18,783 bases of DNA from Candidatus Rifleibacteriota bacterium (GCA_022704885.1 JAKJFO010000039.1:5842-24624), one strand, 5' to 3'; positions 7,539 through 14,453 are shown, counted from the first letter of the stretch. Notes: a model not told the origin generated them from the letters alone. Program-made: numbers and translations.

Positions 7539-9064
7539 CTTTCCTCTTCGGGTGCTGACGGAATTATCATAAGATTCTTACCGGCTTTCCGTTCATGCTG
7601 CTCGATGCCGAGATACTGAGCCAGAGTTCCGGTTTCGTAAAGCAGTCGGAGCCATTCGGTAATCAACCGCGATTCGCCCTGCACGACAGCAAGGCTGGCG
7701 TTGTCGAAATCCTGCTGATAACGGGTAAGATCGAGCAGGGTAACTTTGCCGAGCTGAAAATTGAGGCGCTGGCCGTCAAGAACTTCGGCCGAGAGCTTCT
7801 GCGAGGCTTTGAGCGCAACAAGGTTGCGGCGATAAAATTCGAAGCGCTCAACAGCCTGAGTAACCGAGGTTTTGATATCGTCGCGCTTCTGATTCATCCG
7901 CTCTTCGAAAGCTTTGAGCTTATGGCGCTGGCTGGCCAGATTCAGTTTTTCGGCCTCGGGGCCGAAACTGAAGTTGTAGGAAACTGAAACATCCCAGTTT
8001 TTATCAGGCATTTCATCGGCCGCGTCGATTTCGAAAGAACGCCCCTGCTTGCCCCAGCGCATGCGGGCGCTGATATCGGGGCGACTCAGCTCGCGCAGTT
8101 TCTCGACATTAGTGCGCTGCAGATTATGCTGACTTTCATATACACGCCAGTCGGGACGATTCTGATAAGCAGTCTCAAGCAGGTCTTCGACCGACAAATT
8201 CTCAGGAATCGACTGCAGCACAAGTTCAAGCGGAAAACTTGCCATTTCGGGATTCCAGTCGCTGCTGCCAAGACGCGATGCCAAACTGCGGTCGTTGTCA
8301 CGTAAAGCCAGAGCGATTTCTTCATTGCCGGTTTCGGCCTGTTGCAGCCGCATGCTGGCCTGTTTGAGATCAAGTTCGCTGCCAATACCGGTGTTGAGCT
8401 TTACTTCGGCTTCTTCGACGAGAGTGGCGTAAAAACTGGTATTCTGCTTTTTCAGAGCCTCGTTGCGTGCAGTAACAATGCGATCGAAGAGGCTTAGCAA
8501 AGAATCTAGCAGCACGTCGAGCAGTACTGAATCGGTCTGAGCTTCGCTCATACTGTAGGTTGCATGGGCGATTCGACGATCGAGCGCATCGACCCTTGCG
8601 TCATTGCGCAACAGACCGGTCTGCCAGCCAAGATAAAGCGATCTGAAGTAGCTTGCCTGTGAACTGGTATATTCGGTCTTGCTCTGCGAATATTCATAGC
8701 TGATCTGGCCAAGTGGAGTCTTTTGAACAAGAGCCGCAGCACCGCCATGCCGACGCGTGCTGTAATCTTCTTCAAAACCGGTAACTGAATTGAAACTGCG
8801 ATTGGCCGACTTGCTCGAATCGGCAGTATAACTGAACTGCGGCGAAAAAACAGCCAGAGCACGATTCTTGTCGGCCAGCGAGCTCTCGAGCTCATGACCG
8901 GCGGCCAGCAGACTGCGGTTGCCATTGACCACCCGGTCGGCGAAATCAAGCAACTGCGCTGGTGCCAGCAGGGTGGCGGTGGCCACTTCAGCAGCTGCCG
9001 GCATAAGTGCCGGCGTCATCACAAAAACAGTTATAAGGCAGGTCAGTTTCCACCTGGTATTCAA
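7535..9064 (-). CDS. TolC-like outer-membrane efflux channel (OEP family)
   Basis: 509 aa. An N-terminal signal peptide (basic W-K-L, hydrophobic core, A-A-A-E cleavage region near 22-26) is followed by two halves of long heptad helices with short strands. Features typical of the OEP family are S-x-L-A-D-K-N-R-A near 60-70, the N-R-P-D-W motif (about 303-307) at the start of the second half, and the L-T-R-Y-Q-Q-D-F repeat end (about 441-448). TolC channels are trimers that span the outer membrane and periplasm and dock on adaptors. The start is TTG (9062-9064), supported by GGAG 8 nt upstream and a 4-nt overlap (TTGA) with the previous gene's stop. No upstream start in this frame would keep the signal peptide at the N-terminus. 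Confidence 0.92.
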   Translation of the reverse strand: MNTRWKLTCLITVFVMTPALMPAAAEVATATLLAPAQLLDFADRVVNGNRSLLAAGHELESSLADKNRALAVFSPQFSYTADSSKSANRSFNSVTGFEEDYSTRRHGGAAALVQKTPLGQISYEYSQSKTEYTSSQASYFRSLYLGWQTGLLRNDARVDALDRRIAHATYSMSEAQTDSVLLDVLLDSLLSLFDRIVTARNEALKKQNTSFYATLVEEAEVKLNTGIGSELDLKQASMRLQQAETGNEEIALALRDNDRSLASRLGSSDWNPEMASFPLELVLQSIPENLSVEDLLETAYQNRPDWRVYESQHNLQRTNVEKLRELSRPDISARMRWGKQGRSFEIDAADEMPDKNWDVSVSYNFSFGPEAEKLNLASQRHKLKAFEERMNQKRDDIKTSVTQAVERFEFYRRNLVALKASQKLSAEVLDGQRLNFQLGKVTLLDLTRYQQDFDNASLAVVQGESRLITEWLRLLYETGTLAQYLGIEQHERKAGKNLMIIPSAPEEER

Positions 9065-9738
9065 GCAAGCCGCTCCATTTCAATCTGCAATACCGTGCTG
9101 GTAGTAAAAAATGCTCCTGAATTATCAGGCATCGGCATGCGATAGCGATATTCTATATGGTTGCTGCAGCCATGAATCCACTTTTCTGCGTCGTCATAGC
9201 TGAAAACCCCTTTGCCAACCAGACCGCTGGCCGGGTCGTCAGGATGACCCGAGAACAGTTCGGTCGAAAAAATCATGAGATTCTCGTTGTCTTCGTCGCA
9301 ACCGGCAAAACAGTAGCGGGTATGAAAAGCAGTTGCCGAGCCGGTCGCGTCTTCGACTCTCTGGACCCAGCTGTCACCGACCTGTAGAGCCTGTTCGGGA
9401 AAGCGCATCATTGAATGCTCAGCACCCTGCCAGGCTGCGTTACCGCCGACCCAGCGCACAGTGCCAAAGCTGTTCATCTGCATGGTCGATGCAACGCCGG
9501 TTTTCGGCAGCGACTCGGCCGGCACATTCTTGTCTGCCGAAACATGGTCGATTGTGACCTCTATCATTGCCTGATCGGCATCACAGCTGATTATTTTCTG
9601 GCTGATGCGCATTTCCATGTTGACCGGGTTACTGATGTTGCCCATCGGCATTTCGATGTCTACCCCACCCTTGATCGAGATGACGTAACGCATCTGCCGG
9701 CCCGGTGAAAAACCATATCTGAATAAATGACTGCTCAT
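9061..9738 (-). CDS. Unrecognised 225-aa protein, first gene of the exporter operon
   Basis: I do not recognise the family. The protein looks rich in beta strands: alternating hydrophobic stretches such as M-R-Y-V-I-S-I-K-G and M-R-I-S-Q-K-I-I, an acidic turn D-D-P-A-S-G, and few long helices. It contains several cysteines, with C-F-A-G-C near residue 150 and one more near 190. No signal peptide or membrane segment is seen, and an in-frame TAA 9 nt upstream of the ATG rules out a longer N-terminus. So it should be cytoplasmic, unlike the next three products. The ATG at 9736-9738 has no Shine-Dalgarno sequence, and the predicted promoter lies so close that the mRNA may be leaderless. It overlaps the TolC-like gene by 4 nt, tying it to the exporter. 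Its role (substrate handling, sensing or regulation) is open. Confidence 0.78.
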   Translation of the reverse strand: MSSHLFRYGFSPGRQMRYVISIKGGVDIEMPMGNISNPVNMEMRISQKIISCDADQAMIEVTIDHVSADKNVPAESLPKTGVASTMQMNSFGTVRWVGGNAAWQGAEHSMMRFPEQALQVGDSWVQRVEDATGSATAFHTRYCFAGCDEDNENLMIFSTELFSGHPDDPASGLVGKGVFSYDDAEKWIHGCSNHIEYRYRMPMPDNSGAFFTTSTVLQIEMERLA

Positions 9739-9746
9739 GGTCGCTA

Positions 9747-9776
9747 TTTATACCTGAAATCGCTGACTTTTGCCAG
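9747..9776 (-). promoter_or_regulatory. Probable promoter of the six-gene exporter operon
   Basis: Minus strand CTGGCA (9771-9776), 18-bp spacer, TATAAA (9747-9752). The -10 box ends 8 nt before the ATG at 9738, so transcription would begin at or within 1-3 nt of the start codon, consistent with the missing ribosome site. The -35 match is 4/6. Confidence 0.45.
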
Positions 9777-9810
9777 AGTAAATTCGGGTTTAAAACGAGA
9801 AAAAAGAATC

Positions 9811-9979
9811 ATCCGCAGATTACACCGATTCCTCATATTGAACGAAGAAAGCTGAATTGTTCAATTCAGTCGAAGCTTTTCATAAAAGACGGTGGTTAAG
9901 GTCTTGTCTTTTATTTTTGCGTGTAGTTGCAGAATCCAACTCTCATAAAAAATCTGCGTTATCTGCGAAATCTGCGGAT
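9811..9979. repeat. Inverted and tandem ATCTGCG repeats in the gap 9739-10120
   Basis: ATCCGCAGATT at 9811-9821 is the exact reverse complement of AATCTGCGGAT at 9969-9979. The right arm is the last of three tandem 9-nt units, ATCTGCG plus two variable bases, at 9952, 9961 and 9970. The reading frame that spans this region on the plus strand (9857 onward) has no ribosome site and is coloured by the repeats, so I treat it as non-coding. Besides these repeats the 382-bp gap holds the exporter promoter and the 18-nt repeat at 9997. Confidence 0.65.
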
Positions 9980-9996
9980 AAACCGTTCTGTTGCGA

Positions 9997-10032
9997 ACGA
10001 TTACGAGAACGAGCACGATTACGAGCACGAGA
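9997..10032. repeat. Two tandem copies of an 18-nt repeat
   Basis: ACGATTACGAG followed by A/C-ACGAG and C/A: copy one at 9997-10014, copy two at 10015-10032, 16 of 18 identical. Each copy is itself built from ACGAG/ACGAT units of 5-7 nt. No protein function assigned. Confidence 0.65.
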
Positions 10033-10120
10033 TAGAGCGAAAGCAGGGTTATTTTTAGTGAGAGTGTTGCCGATACTGCACTGCGGATTTTGTATTGAAA
10101 AATTTAATGGTGGTGTTGTC

Positions 10121-10531
10121 ATGGCCAGAATTATATATCTCACCCTCCTGCTGGCGATTGCTGTCAGCATACCGGCACCCGCGGGCTCGACCCAGCCCGA
10201 TCTACAGCTTTCCGGCAACGAAATAGACCTGCTGGTCGGCACTCCGGTCGGCGTCGATGAGCCACTCGATGCTCGCAGAACCAGAGTTGATGAAAGTATC
10301 AAACACGATTTCAGCAATCTGCTCGATGAAGACTTCAATTCTGATACCGGGCTCATCGATATCGACTGGTCTGATGCCGAAGACACGACCCTCGACCCCG
10401 ATCAGGCTGAATCGATGCTGATCGACCTGCTGGCTGAAACCGGCGAGCTTGAAAATTTCGACTTTTCCGAAGACAGTGAAACTGATGAAGCGAATTCTAT
10501 CGACAACGTTGAAACGGAGTTTAAGCTGTGA
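10121..10531 (+). CDS. Secreted, highly acidic protein of unknown function
   Basis: 136 aa from ATG 10121. Residues 1-22 are a signal peptide (M-A-R-I-I-Y, hydrophobic core, A-P-A-G-S). The mature part is about 30% Asp/Glu with only about six basic residues; clusters such as D-E-D-F and D-I-D-W-S-D-A-E-D suggest a disordered or cation-binding chain. No known domain is visible. I chose this start because it begins the signal peptide and follows a GGTGGTG stretch. The same frame is open further upstream to 9857, but that part crosses intergenic repeats. The HAMP protein gene follows 35 bp later, so the two are probably co-transcribed and may work together at the cell envelope. No clear promoter found. 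Confidence 0.7.
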   Translation: MARIIYLTLLLAIAVSIPAPAGSTQPDLQLSGNEIDLLVGTPVGVDEPLDARRTRVDESIKHDFSNLLDEDFNSDTGLIDIDWSDAEDTTLDPDQAESMLIDLLAETGELENFDFSEDSETDEANSIDNVETEFKL

Positions 10532-10566
10532 TAATCTTAAAAAAAAGTTTTCAGGAGGGTGACTAA

Positions 10567-11208
10567 ATGTCAGAAATCCGGCGCCGCAAGAAGTATTTTA
10601 TCAAACCGGGCTTCCAGAGCAGGTTGACCGCGATTTTTATTCTCATTGTAATCATCGTCGCCAACATCGTCGGCGCCCTGGTTTACGGCTTTTCGGTTGA
10701 GAGGCTCGAAAGCAATCTGGTGGAAGAGGCCAAACTGCCGGTCGACAGCAAGCAGCTTGGGCAAGCCCTCCTGCCTGGCGTCATAACGGCGCAACTTATC
10801 AGCATTTTTGTGGTGGCGTTCATCTGTATATTCGTCACGCATACGATAGCAGGCCCGGTGTACCGCATGGAAAAAGTGGTGCGCAACATCGGCGAAGGCG
10901 ACCTCACCCACTTCATCAAACTGCGCCCGAAAGATGAACTCAAAGACCTGGCCGACGCCATGAACGAAATGACCATGGGTTTGCGCAACAAGGTCATCAG
11001 CTTCCGCGAAAACACCAGCAAGATTCAGGAAGGCGTCGCTCTTGCCCGCAGCACCGGCAAACTCGACAAACTCGATGAAGTTCTCAAGGCCATAGAAGCC
11101 ATGGAAGAATCACTTGGCTCATTCACTCTCGAAAAGGAACGCCGTGAGCGCAAGGTCGTCGACGACGAAGAAGGCGGCGAAAAAGAGCAGGAATACGCCA
11201 AAAGCTGA
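10567..11208 (+). CDS. Two-TM HAMP-domain protein without output domain
   Basis: 213 aa with a strong AGGAGG site 8 nt before ATG 10567. A basic cytoplasmic N-terminus (R-R-R-K-K-Y-F-I-K-P-G-F-Q) leads into TM1 (about 20-41), a periplasmic loop of only about 30 residues, TM2 (about 71-92) and a HAMP domain (about 93-145). The HAMP domain shows A-G-P-V-Y-R-M-E between its helices' start, G-E-G-D-L in the connector and D-E-L-x-D-L-A-D-A-M-N-E-M in helix 2. A charged helical tail, probably coiled coil, ends at 213. HAMP domains convert membrane signals to kinases, cyclases or chemotaxis domains; none is present, and there is no room for a normal sensor domain. It may be a regulatory subunit or pair with a separate effector. 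It is last in a two-gene unit closed by the terminator at 11224. Confidence 0.88.
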   Translation: MSEIRRRKKYFIKPGFQSRLTAIFILIVIIVANIVGALVYGFSVERLESNLVEEAKLPVDSKQLGQALLPGVITAQLISIFVVAFICIFVTHTIAGPVYRMEKVVRNIGEGDLTHFIKLRPKDELKDLADAMNEMTMGLRNKVISFRENTSKIQEGVALARSTGKLDKLDEVLKAIEAMEESLGSFTLEKERRERKVVDDEEGGEKEQEYAKS

Positions 11209-11223
11209 ACCTCAGTCTAACTC

Positions 11224-11262
11224 AAACCGGGTAACGGCCCTGCCGTTACCCGGTTTTATTTT
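11224..11262 (+). terminator. Strong intrinsic terminator after the HAMP gene
   Basis: Perfect 15-bp inverted repeat (11224-11238 with 11242-11256, arms containing CCGGGTAACGGC) with a 3-nt CCT loop and TTTTATTTT downstream. It sits 16 bp after the HAMP stop. On the minus strand the T run is short, so it could only weakly stop transcription from the deacetylase gene. Confidence 0.92.
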
Positions 11263-11297
11263 AGCTGCATTGTAGTTAACTGAGATGGGCACACAGT

Positions 11298-12080
11298 TTA
11301 TGGTGCTGCCTTGAGAACCACTGATTCAGCGTTATCACGAGAGGTAATCGGAATACGCTTGATCGAAAACGGGTTGGCACCGGGCTCATTGTAGCCATGT
11401 ACACTGGTAAAATGCAGACGGAACCCCGAGTTTCTGGCGATAGCAGAAAACTCAGGGTTGAATTTACCATAGGGCCAGGCGATGGCAATTGGACGCGCGC
11501 CCAGAATCGATTCGAGACGCGAAGACGAAATCCGCAGATCGCGCTGCAATAACTGCAGCACCGGGTTCGCCGGGTGACCGGCAAATGCTTCGTATATCGA
11601 TAATGTGTCGGTGTGAAGATCGTGAGTGTGCGAACCAAAATCAAAGTAACCGCTGTCAGCCATTTCTCTGATCTGGCGCTCGGTCAGATACTCAGCGAAC
11701 TGAATACGCCGGCCGGCACGCGAGGTGATCATGAAGACCGTCATCGGCACCCGCAAACGCCGCGCCACCGGCAATGCGAAGTGATAAAGACTTTCGTAGC
11801 CATCGTCGAAGGTTATCAGAACCGGCTTATCGACAGACAATGTGCCAGCAAGAAACAGACGTGTCTGCGCCAGCGACAACGGCCTGAAACCGGCTGCGAG
11901 GAGTGCTTCGATATGTTCGTTGAACTGTTCGGGGGTGCAGGAAACGTCAGAGGTCACCTTTTCCTGAATATGATGGTAGACCAGTACCGACAGGCGCGGC
12001 TGATCAGTCTCCAGTTGAGCCTGACCAGCAAAGGTCGGCAACATGAACAGTAACAGAAACCAGAATAATTTTCTGAACAA
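11298..12080 (-). CDS. Secreted polysaccharide deacetylase (CE4, PgaB/IcaB-like)
   Basis: 260 aa from a TTG start at 12078-12080, preceded by GAGG with a 6-nt spacer. This start begins a signal peptide (M-F-R-K-L-F-W-F-L-L-L-F, cut near A-G-Q-A). An upstream ATG in frame at 12221 would run inside metK and across a terminator, so it is rejected. NodB motif 1 is T-F-D-D-G-Y (90-95), with D92/D93 as catalytic base and metal ligand. Motif 2 is S-H-T-H-D-L-H, with histidines 151 and 156 five residues apart, as in PgaB/IcaB rather than the HTxxH of most chitin or peptidoglycan deacetylases. Motif 3 is A-W-P-Y-G-K. The Y-H-H-I opening is also typical of that branch. It probably removes N-acetyl groups from a surface glucosamine polymer outside the inner membrane. 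No pga/ica synthesis genes are nearby. Confidence 0.88.
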   Translation of the reverse strand: MFRKLFWFLLLFMLPTFAGQAQLETDQPRLSVLVYHHIQEKVTSDVSCTPEQFNEHIEALLAAGFRPLSLAQTRLFLAGTLSVDKPVLITFDDGYESLYHFALPVARRLRVPMTVFMITSRAGRRIQFAEYLTERQIREMADSGYFDFGSHTHDLHTDTLSIYEAFAGHPANPVLQLLQRDLRISSSRLESILGARPIAIAWPYGKFNPEFSAIARNSGFRLHFTSVHGYNEPGANPFSIKRIPITSRDNAESVVLKAAP

Positions 12081-12097
12081 ATTAAACCTCGATATAG

Positions 12098-12126
12098 AGA
12101 AAACCGCCCGTCGAGGACGGGCGGTT
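12098..12126 (-). terminator. Intrinsic terminator after metK
   Basis: Minus strand AACCGCCCGTC-CTC-GACGGGCGGTT, an 11-bp perfect stem with a 3-nt loop (12102-12126), then TTTTC. It lies 18 bp after the metK stop and only 22 bp before the deacetylase start, so that gene depends on read-through or on a promoter I cannot identify. Confidence 0.88.
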
Positions 12127-12144
12127 CGGGGTTTCAGCAGAGCA

Positions 12145-13326
12145 TCAGAGGCCGGCAGCCTTTTTGAGCGCTTCGACCTTGTCGAGTTTTTCCCAGGGCA
12201 GGTCGAGATCGCCGCGGCCAAAATGACCGTAAGCAGCGGTCTGGCGATAGATCGGGCGGCGAAGATTCAGGTTTCTGATAATTGCGCCTGGTCTGAGATC
12301 GAAATTATCGGTGATGATCTTCTCGATTTTTTCAGGAGATACTTTGCCGGTGCCAAAAGTGTTTACATGCACAGAAAGAGGCTTGGCAACGCCAATTGCA
12401 TAGGCGATCTGGATTTCGACGCGGCTGGCCAGGCCAGCAGCAACGATATTCTTGGCAACATAGCGGCCCATGTAGGCGCCGGAGCGGTCGACCTTGGTCG
12501 GATCCTTGCCCGAGAAAGCGCCGCCACCATGTGCGGCCATACCGCCGTAGGTGTCGACGATGATCTTGCGGCCGGTAAGACCGGAGTCACCCTGTGGCCC
12601 ACCAACGACGAATCTGCCGGTCGGATTGACGTAGAATTTGGTGTTGGCATCGATCAGCTCGGCCGGAATTACTTTCTTGATGACCTTTTCGATCATATCT
12701 TCGGTGATTTTCGCATGAGTGGCGGAAGGGTCATGCTGGGTCGAAAGAACGACCGCATCTACGCGAGCCACCTTGTTGTCGCGGTATTCGACGGTAACCT
12801 GAGCTTTGCCATCGGGTCTGAGATAATCAATGCTCTTGTTCTTGCGAACTTCGGCGAGCTTGCGGCAGATGTTGTGCGCGTAATAGATCGGAGCGGGCAT
12901 GTAATCAGGGGTTTCGGTGCAGGCAAAGCCAACCATCATACCCTGGTCACCGGCGCCGGTATTGAGTTCTTCATCTTTGTCGCTGCCATCTTTGGCATGG
13001 TTTACACCCTGCGCGATATCGGGCGACTGTTCGTCGAGGGCAACCAGAACACCGCAGCTTTTGCCATCGATACCAAAGTCGGCATTGGTATAACCGATTT
13101 CGGTCAAAACACGGCGGGCGATGGCCTGCACGTCAACGTAGCATTTGGTGGTGATTTCGCCCATTATCAGAGCAAGACCGGTAGTAACTGCGGTTTCGCA
13201 GGCAACGCGGCCCTTGGGGTCGTTGGTCAGAATCGCGTCGAGCACGGCATCAGAAATCTGGTCGGAAACCTTATCAGGGTGTCCTTCTGTAACCGATTCA
13301 GAGGTAAAAAAGAAATTTTTGTTCAT
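12145..13326 (-). CDS. metK: S-adenosylmethionine synthetase
   Basis: 393 aa, normal length. It makes S-adenosylmethionine from methionine and ATP in the cytoplasm, with Mg2+ and K+. Clear family motifs are [13 protein letters not shown] at the N-terminus, [12 protein letters not shown] (ATP-binding signature), and the P-loop-like [19 protein letters not shown]. The start M-N-K-N-F-F-F at 13324-13326 is chosen over a start 24 nt upstream because GGAGG precedes it by 7 nt. The predicted leader is only about 30 nt, which leaves no room for a SAM riboswitch. The gene is followed by its own terminator, so it appears monocistronic. Confidence 0.98.
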   Translation of the reverse strand: MNKNFFFTSESVTEGHPDKVSDQISDAVLDAILTNDPKGRVACETAVTTGLALIMGEITTKCYVDVQAIARRVLTEIGYTNADFGIDGKSCGVLVALDEQSPDIAQGVNHAKDGSDKDEELNTGAGDQGMMVGFACTETPDYMPAPIYYAHNICRKLAEVRKNKSIDYLRPDGKAQVTVEYRDNKVARVDAVVLSTQHDPSATHAKITEDMIEKVIKKVIPAELIDANTKFYVNPTGRFVVGGPQGDSGLTGRKIIVDTYGGMAAHGGGAFSGKDPTKVDRSGAYMGRYVAKNIVAAGLASRVEIQIAYAIGVAKPLSVHVNTFGTGKVSPEKIEKIITDNFDLRPGAIIRNLNLRRPIYRQTAAYGHFGRGDLDLPWEKLDKVEALKKAAGL

Positions 13327-13361
13327 GGGGGTCCTCCGTGTACCTTTCAATAAGTGGCGTG

Positions 13362-13390
13362 ATTATAACAGCCACCCCCGGCAGCGTCAA
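13362..13390 (-). promoter_or_regulatory. Promoter of metK
   Basis: Minus strand TTGACG (13385-13390), exact 17-bp spacer, TATAAT (13362-13367): 5/6 and 6/6 to consensus, the strongest promoter in the window. Predicted start near 13355. Confidence 0.9.
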
Positions 13391-13423
13391 GTAAATCCCG
13401 ACTAAAATAATCGTACATCAGAA

Positions 13424-13459
13424 CGGGTCGCTCAGCTTTTTTTAAAGCCTTGCGACCCG
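13424..13459 (-). terminator. Two-tier hairpin between the small ORF and metK
   Basis: Outer arms CGGGTCGC (13424-13431) and GCGACCCG (13452-13459) enclose a 3x3 internal loop and inner arms GCTTT/AAAGC closed by TTTT. No T run follows on either strand, so it is not a classical terminator. By position it could stop transcription from the small membrane protein gene before the metK promoter, or be an RNA or DNA regulatory structure. Confidence 0.45.
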
Positions 13460-13477
13460 CTCTACCGGAACACGCTT

Positions 13478-13627
13478 CTACCTGTTATTACTGAACGAGG
13501 CAGAAGACTGCATCGTGGCGGTTGAGGAATAGAGCATTCCGGAAACCTCCCGGTAGGCAACGCCGTAACTGACAACAAAGCCGACGACGCCAGAGATGAT
13601 TACCAGAATCAGAGCTATAATTCTCAT
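13478..13627 (-). CDS. 49-aa small membrane protein
   Basis: A short gene with ATG at 13625-13627 and a very good GGGAGGA site 6-7 nt upstream. The product begins M-R-I-I-A-L-I-L-V-I-I and has one hydrophobic segment (about 3-24, ending V-G-F-V-V-S-Y-G-V-A-Y). A polar tail rich in Ser, Thr and Asn (about 25-49) follows, stopping with TAG at 13478. There is no cleavage-like A-x-A after the segment, so it is probably an inner-membrane anchor rather than a signal peptide. Family unknown. Its upstream gap (13628-13691) is shared with the divergent DUF445 gene and holds a palindrome. Evidence is the ribosome site plus a protein-like composition; homologues were not checked. Confidence 0.65.
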   Translation of the reverse strand: MRIIALILVIISGVVGFVVSYGVAYREVSGMLYSSTATMQSSASFSNNR

Positions 13628-13674
13628 AATCCGTCCTCCCTTCCACTGAGAGAGCCTATCGACAGCATTGGCAC

Positions 13675-13689
13675 TTTAGCTGAGCTAAA
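13675..13689. promoter_or_regulatory. Palindrome between the small ORF and DUF445 genes
   Basis: TTTAGC-TGA-GCTAAA, perfect 6-bp arms. It ends 2 bp before the -35 box of the plus-strand promoter and lies 48 bp upstream of the small ORF, so a protein bound here could control both. A simple structural role is equally possible. Confidence 0.35.
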
Positions 13690-13691
13690 AG

Positions 13692-13721
13692 CTGGCAGCT
13701 GCGACTAATTTGTGCGATAAT
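13692..13721 (+). promoter_or_regulatory. Promoter of the DUF445 gene
   Basis: CTGGCA (13692-13697), 18-bp spacer, GATAAT (13716-13721) with an extended TGC just before the -10 box. The predicted start near 13728 supports ATG 13765 as the gene start, because the earlier ATG at 13720 overlaps the -10 box. Confidence 0.6.
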
Positions 13722-13764
13722 GCGAAACAGCAATACAGCACAGGATAACGAAGGATTCTGTCTC

Positions 13765-14415
13765 ATGTCTGCACTCTGGCAAAGCTTTATTTTATCGGCA
13801 TTTCTTGGCGGCCTGATCGGCTGGGTAACCAACTGGCTGGCAATAAAAGCTCTTTTCAGACCCAAGGAACGCTGGCGTTTTCTGCTTTTCGAGTTTCAGG
13901 GGCTTTTACCCAAACGCCAGAAGGAACTGGCAAATAACCTCGGCAAAATTGTCGAAGGAGAGCTGATCAGCGTCGAAGAACTGATCAAGAAAGTCGAACC
14001 GGCCGATATCGACCCGATAATTGAAGATGTCATGCGCAAGAACCGCGACGACATGGAAAAGCGAATCAAAGACTTCATCAGCAGTATCGCCAACAAGATA
14101 CCCTTTTTCAACCTCAGTGCAGACACCCTGGTTAGATCAGTCATGGACCGCATCGAAAGCGAAATCTGCGTTGTCCTCAAAAAGCAGGTGCCGATGCTGC
14201 TCGACCGGGCCGCCGAAAAGGCTGCCGAAAAAATTTCCGTTCAGGAAATCGTCATCGAGAAAGTCTGCAAAATGGATCTGATCAAGCTCGAAAACATCTT
14301 CAACCGTATCGCTGACAAAGAAATGAAAGCGATCATCAGACTGGGCGGCGTTCTCGGCGTTCTTGTCGGCATTATTCAGTGGGCAATCCAGAACTTCGTC
14401 ATCACCACCATTTAA
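13765..14415 (+). CDS. DUF445-family membrane protein
   Basis: 216 aa. The N-terminal TM (about 5-22) runs into G-W-V-T-N-W-L-A-I-K-A-L-F-R-P, the hallmark of DUF445. A long charged, mainly helical domain follows, with two similar A-D-I/S-A-D-T type segments. A C-terminal TM (about 190-211, G-G-V-L-G-V-L-V-G-I-I-Q-W-A-I) completes a hairpin-like anchoring with both ends in the membrane. DUF445 proteins are widespread with no settled biochemical role; some are linked to the cell envelope. The start at 13765 is preferred over 13720 because of the promoter. Its ribosome site is weak (GAAGG about 10 nt upstream). The small secreted protein follows, but has its own promoter. Confidence 0.87.
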   Translation: MSALWQSFILSAFLGGLIGWVTNWLAIKALFRPKERWRFLLFEFQGLLPKRQKELANNLGKIVEGELISVEELIKKVEPADIDPIIEDVMRKNRDDMEKRIKDFISSIANKIPFFNLSADTLVRSVMDRIESEICVVLKKQVPMLLDRAAEKAAEKISVQEIVIEKVCKMDLIKLENIFNRIADKEMKAIIRLGGVLGVLVGIIQWAIQNFVITTI

Positions 14416-14418
14416 CCC

Positions 14419-14453
14419 CAAAATCAGACACTGTAAGACTCTGCGGGATTTTG
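14419..14453 (+). terminator. Possible weak terminator after the DUF445 gene
   Basis: CAAAATC (14419-14425) pairs with GATTTTG (14447-14453), with a small inner AGA/TCT pairing. No real T run follows, and the next gene's -35 box starts at once at 14454. Confidence 0.25.

Noticed and set aside
9811..10032. CRISPR array
   Set aside because: The repeats are 9 and 18 nt, directly adjacent without spacers, and no cas genes are present.
9857..10120. Upstream extension of the acidic protein frame
   Set aside because: It reads across intergenic repeats, has no ribosome site, and would place the signal peptide internally.
12081..12221. N-terminal extension of the deacetylase to an upstream start
   Set aside because: It would overlap the end of metK and cross a strong terminator, and would bury the signal peptide. 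The TTG at 12080 has a ribosome site and begins the signal.
12043..13353. A 436-codon open frame on the plus strand
   Set aside because: It is antisense to metK over nearly its whole length, has no ribosome site, and metK is certain from its motifs. Long antisense frames are common opposite genes with this codon use.
13327..13361. SAM riboswitch before metK
   Set aside because: The strong promoter at 13362-13390 leaves a leader of about 30 nt, too short for any known SAM riboswitch.
13720..13764. Earlier ATG for the DUF445 protein
   Set aside because: It overlaps the predicted -10 box and adds 15 polar residues before the TM; no ribosome site precedes it.
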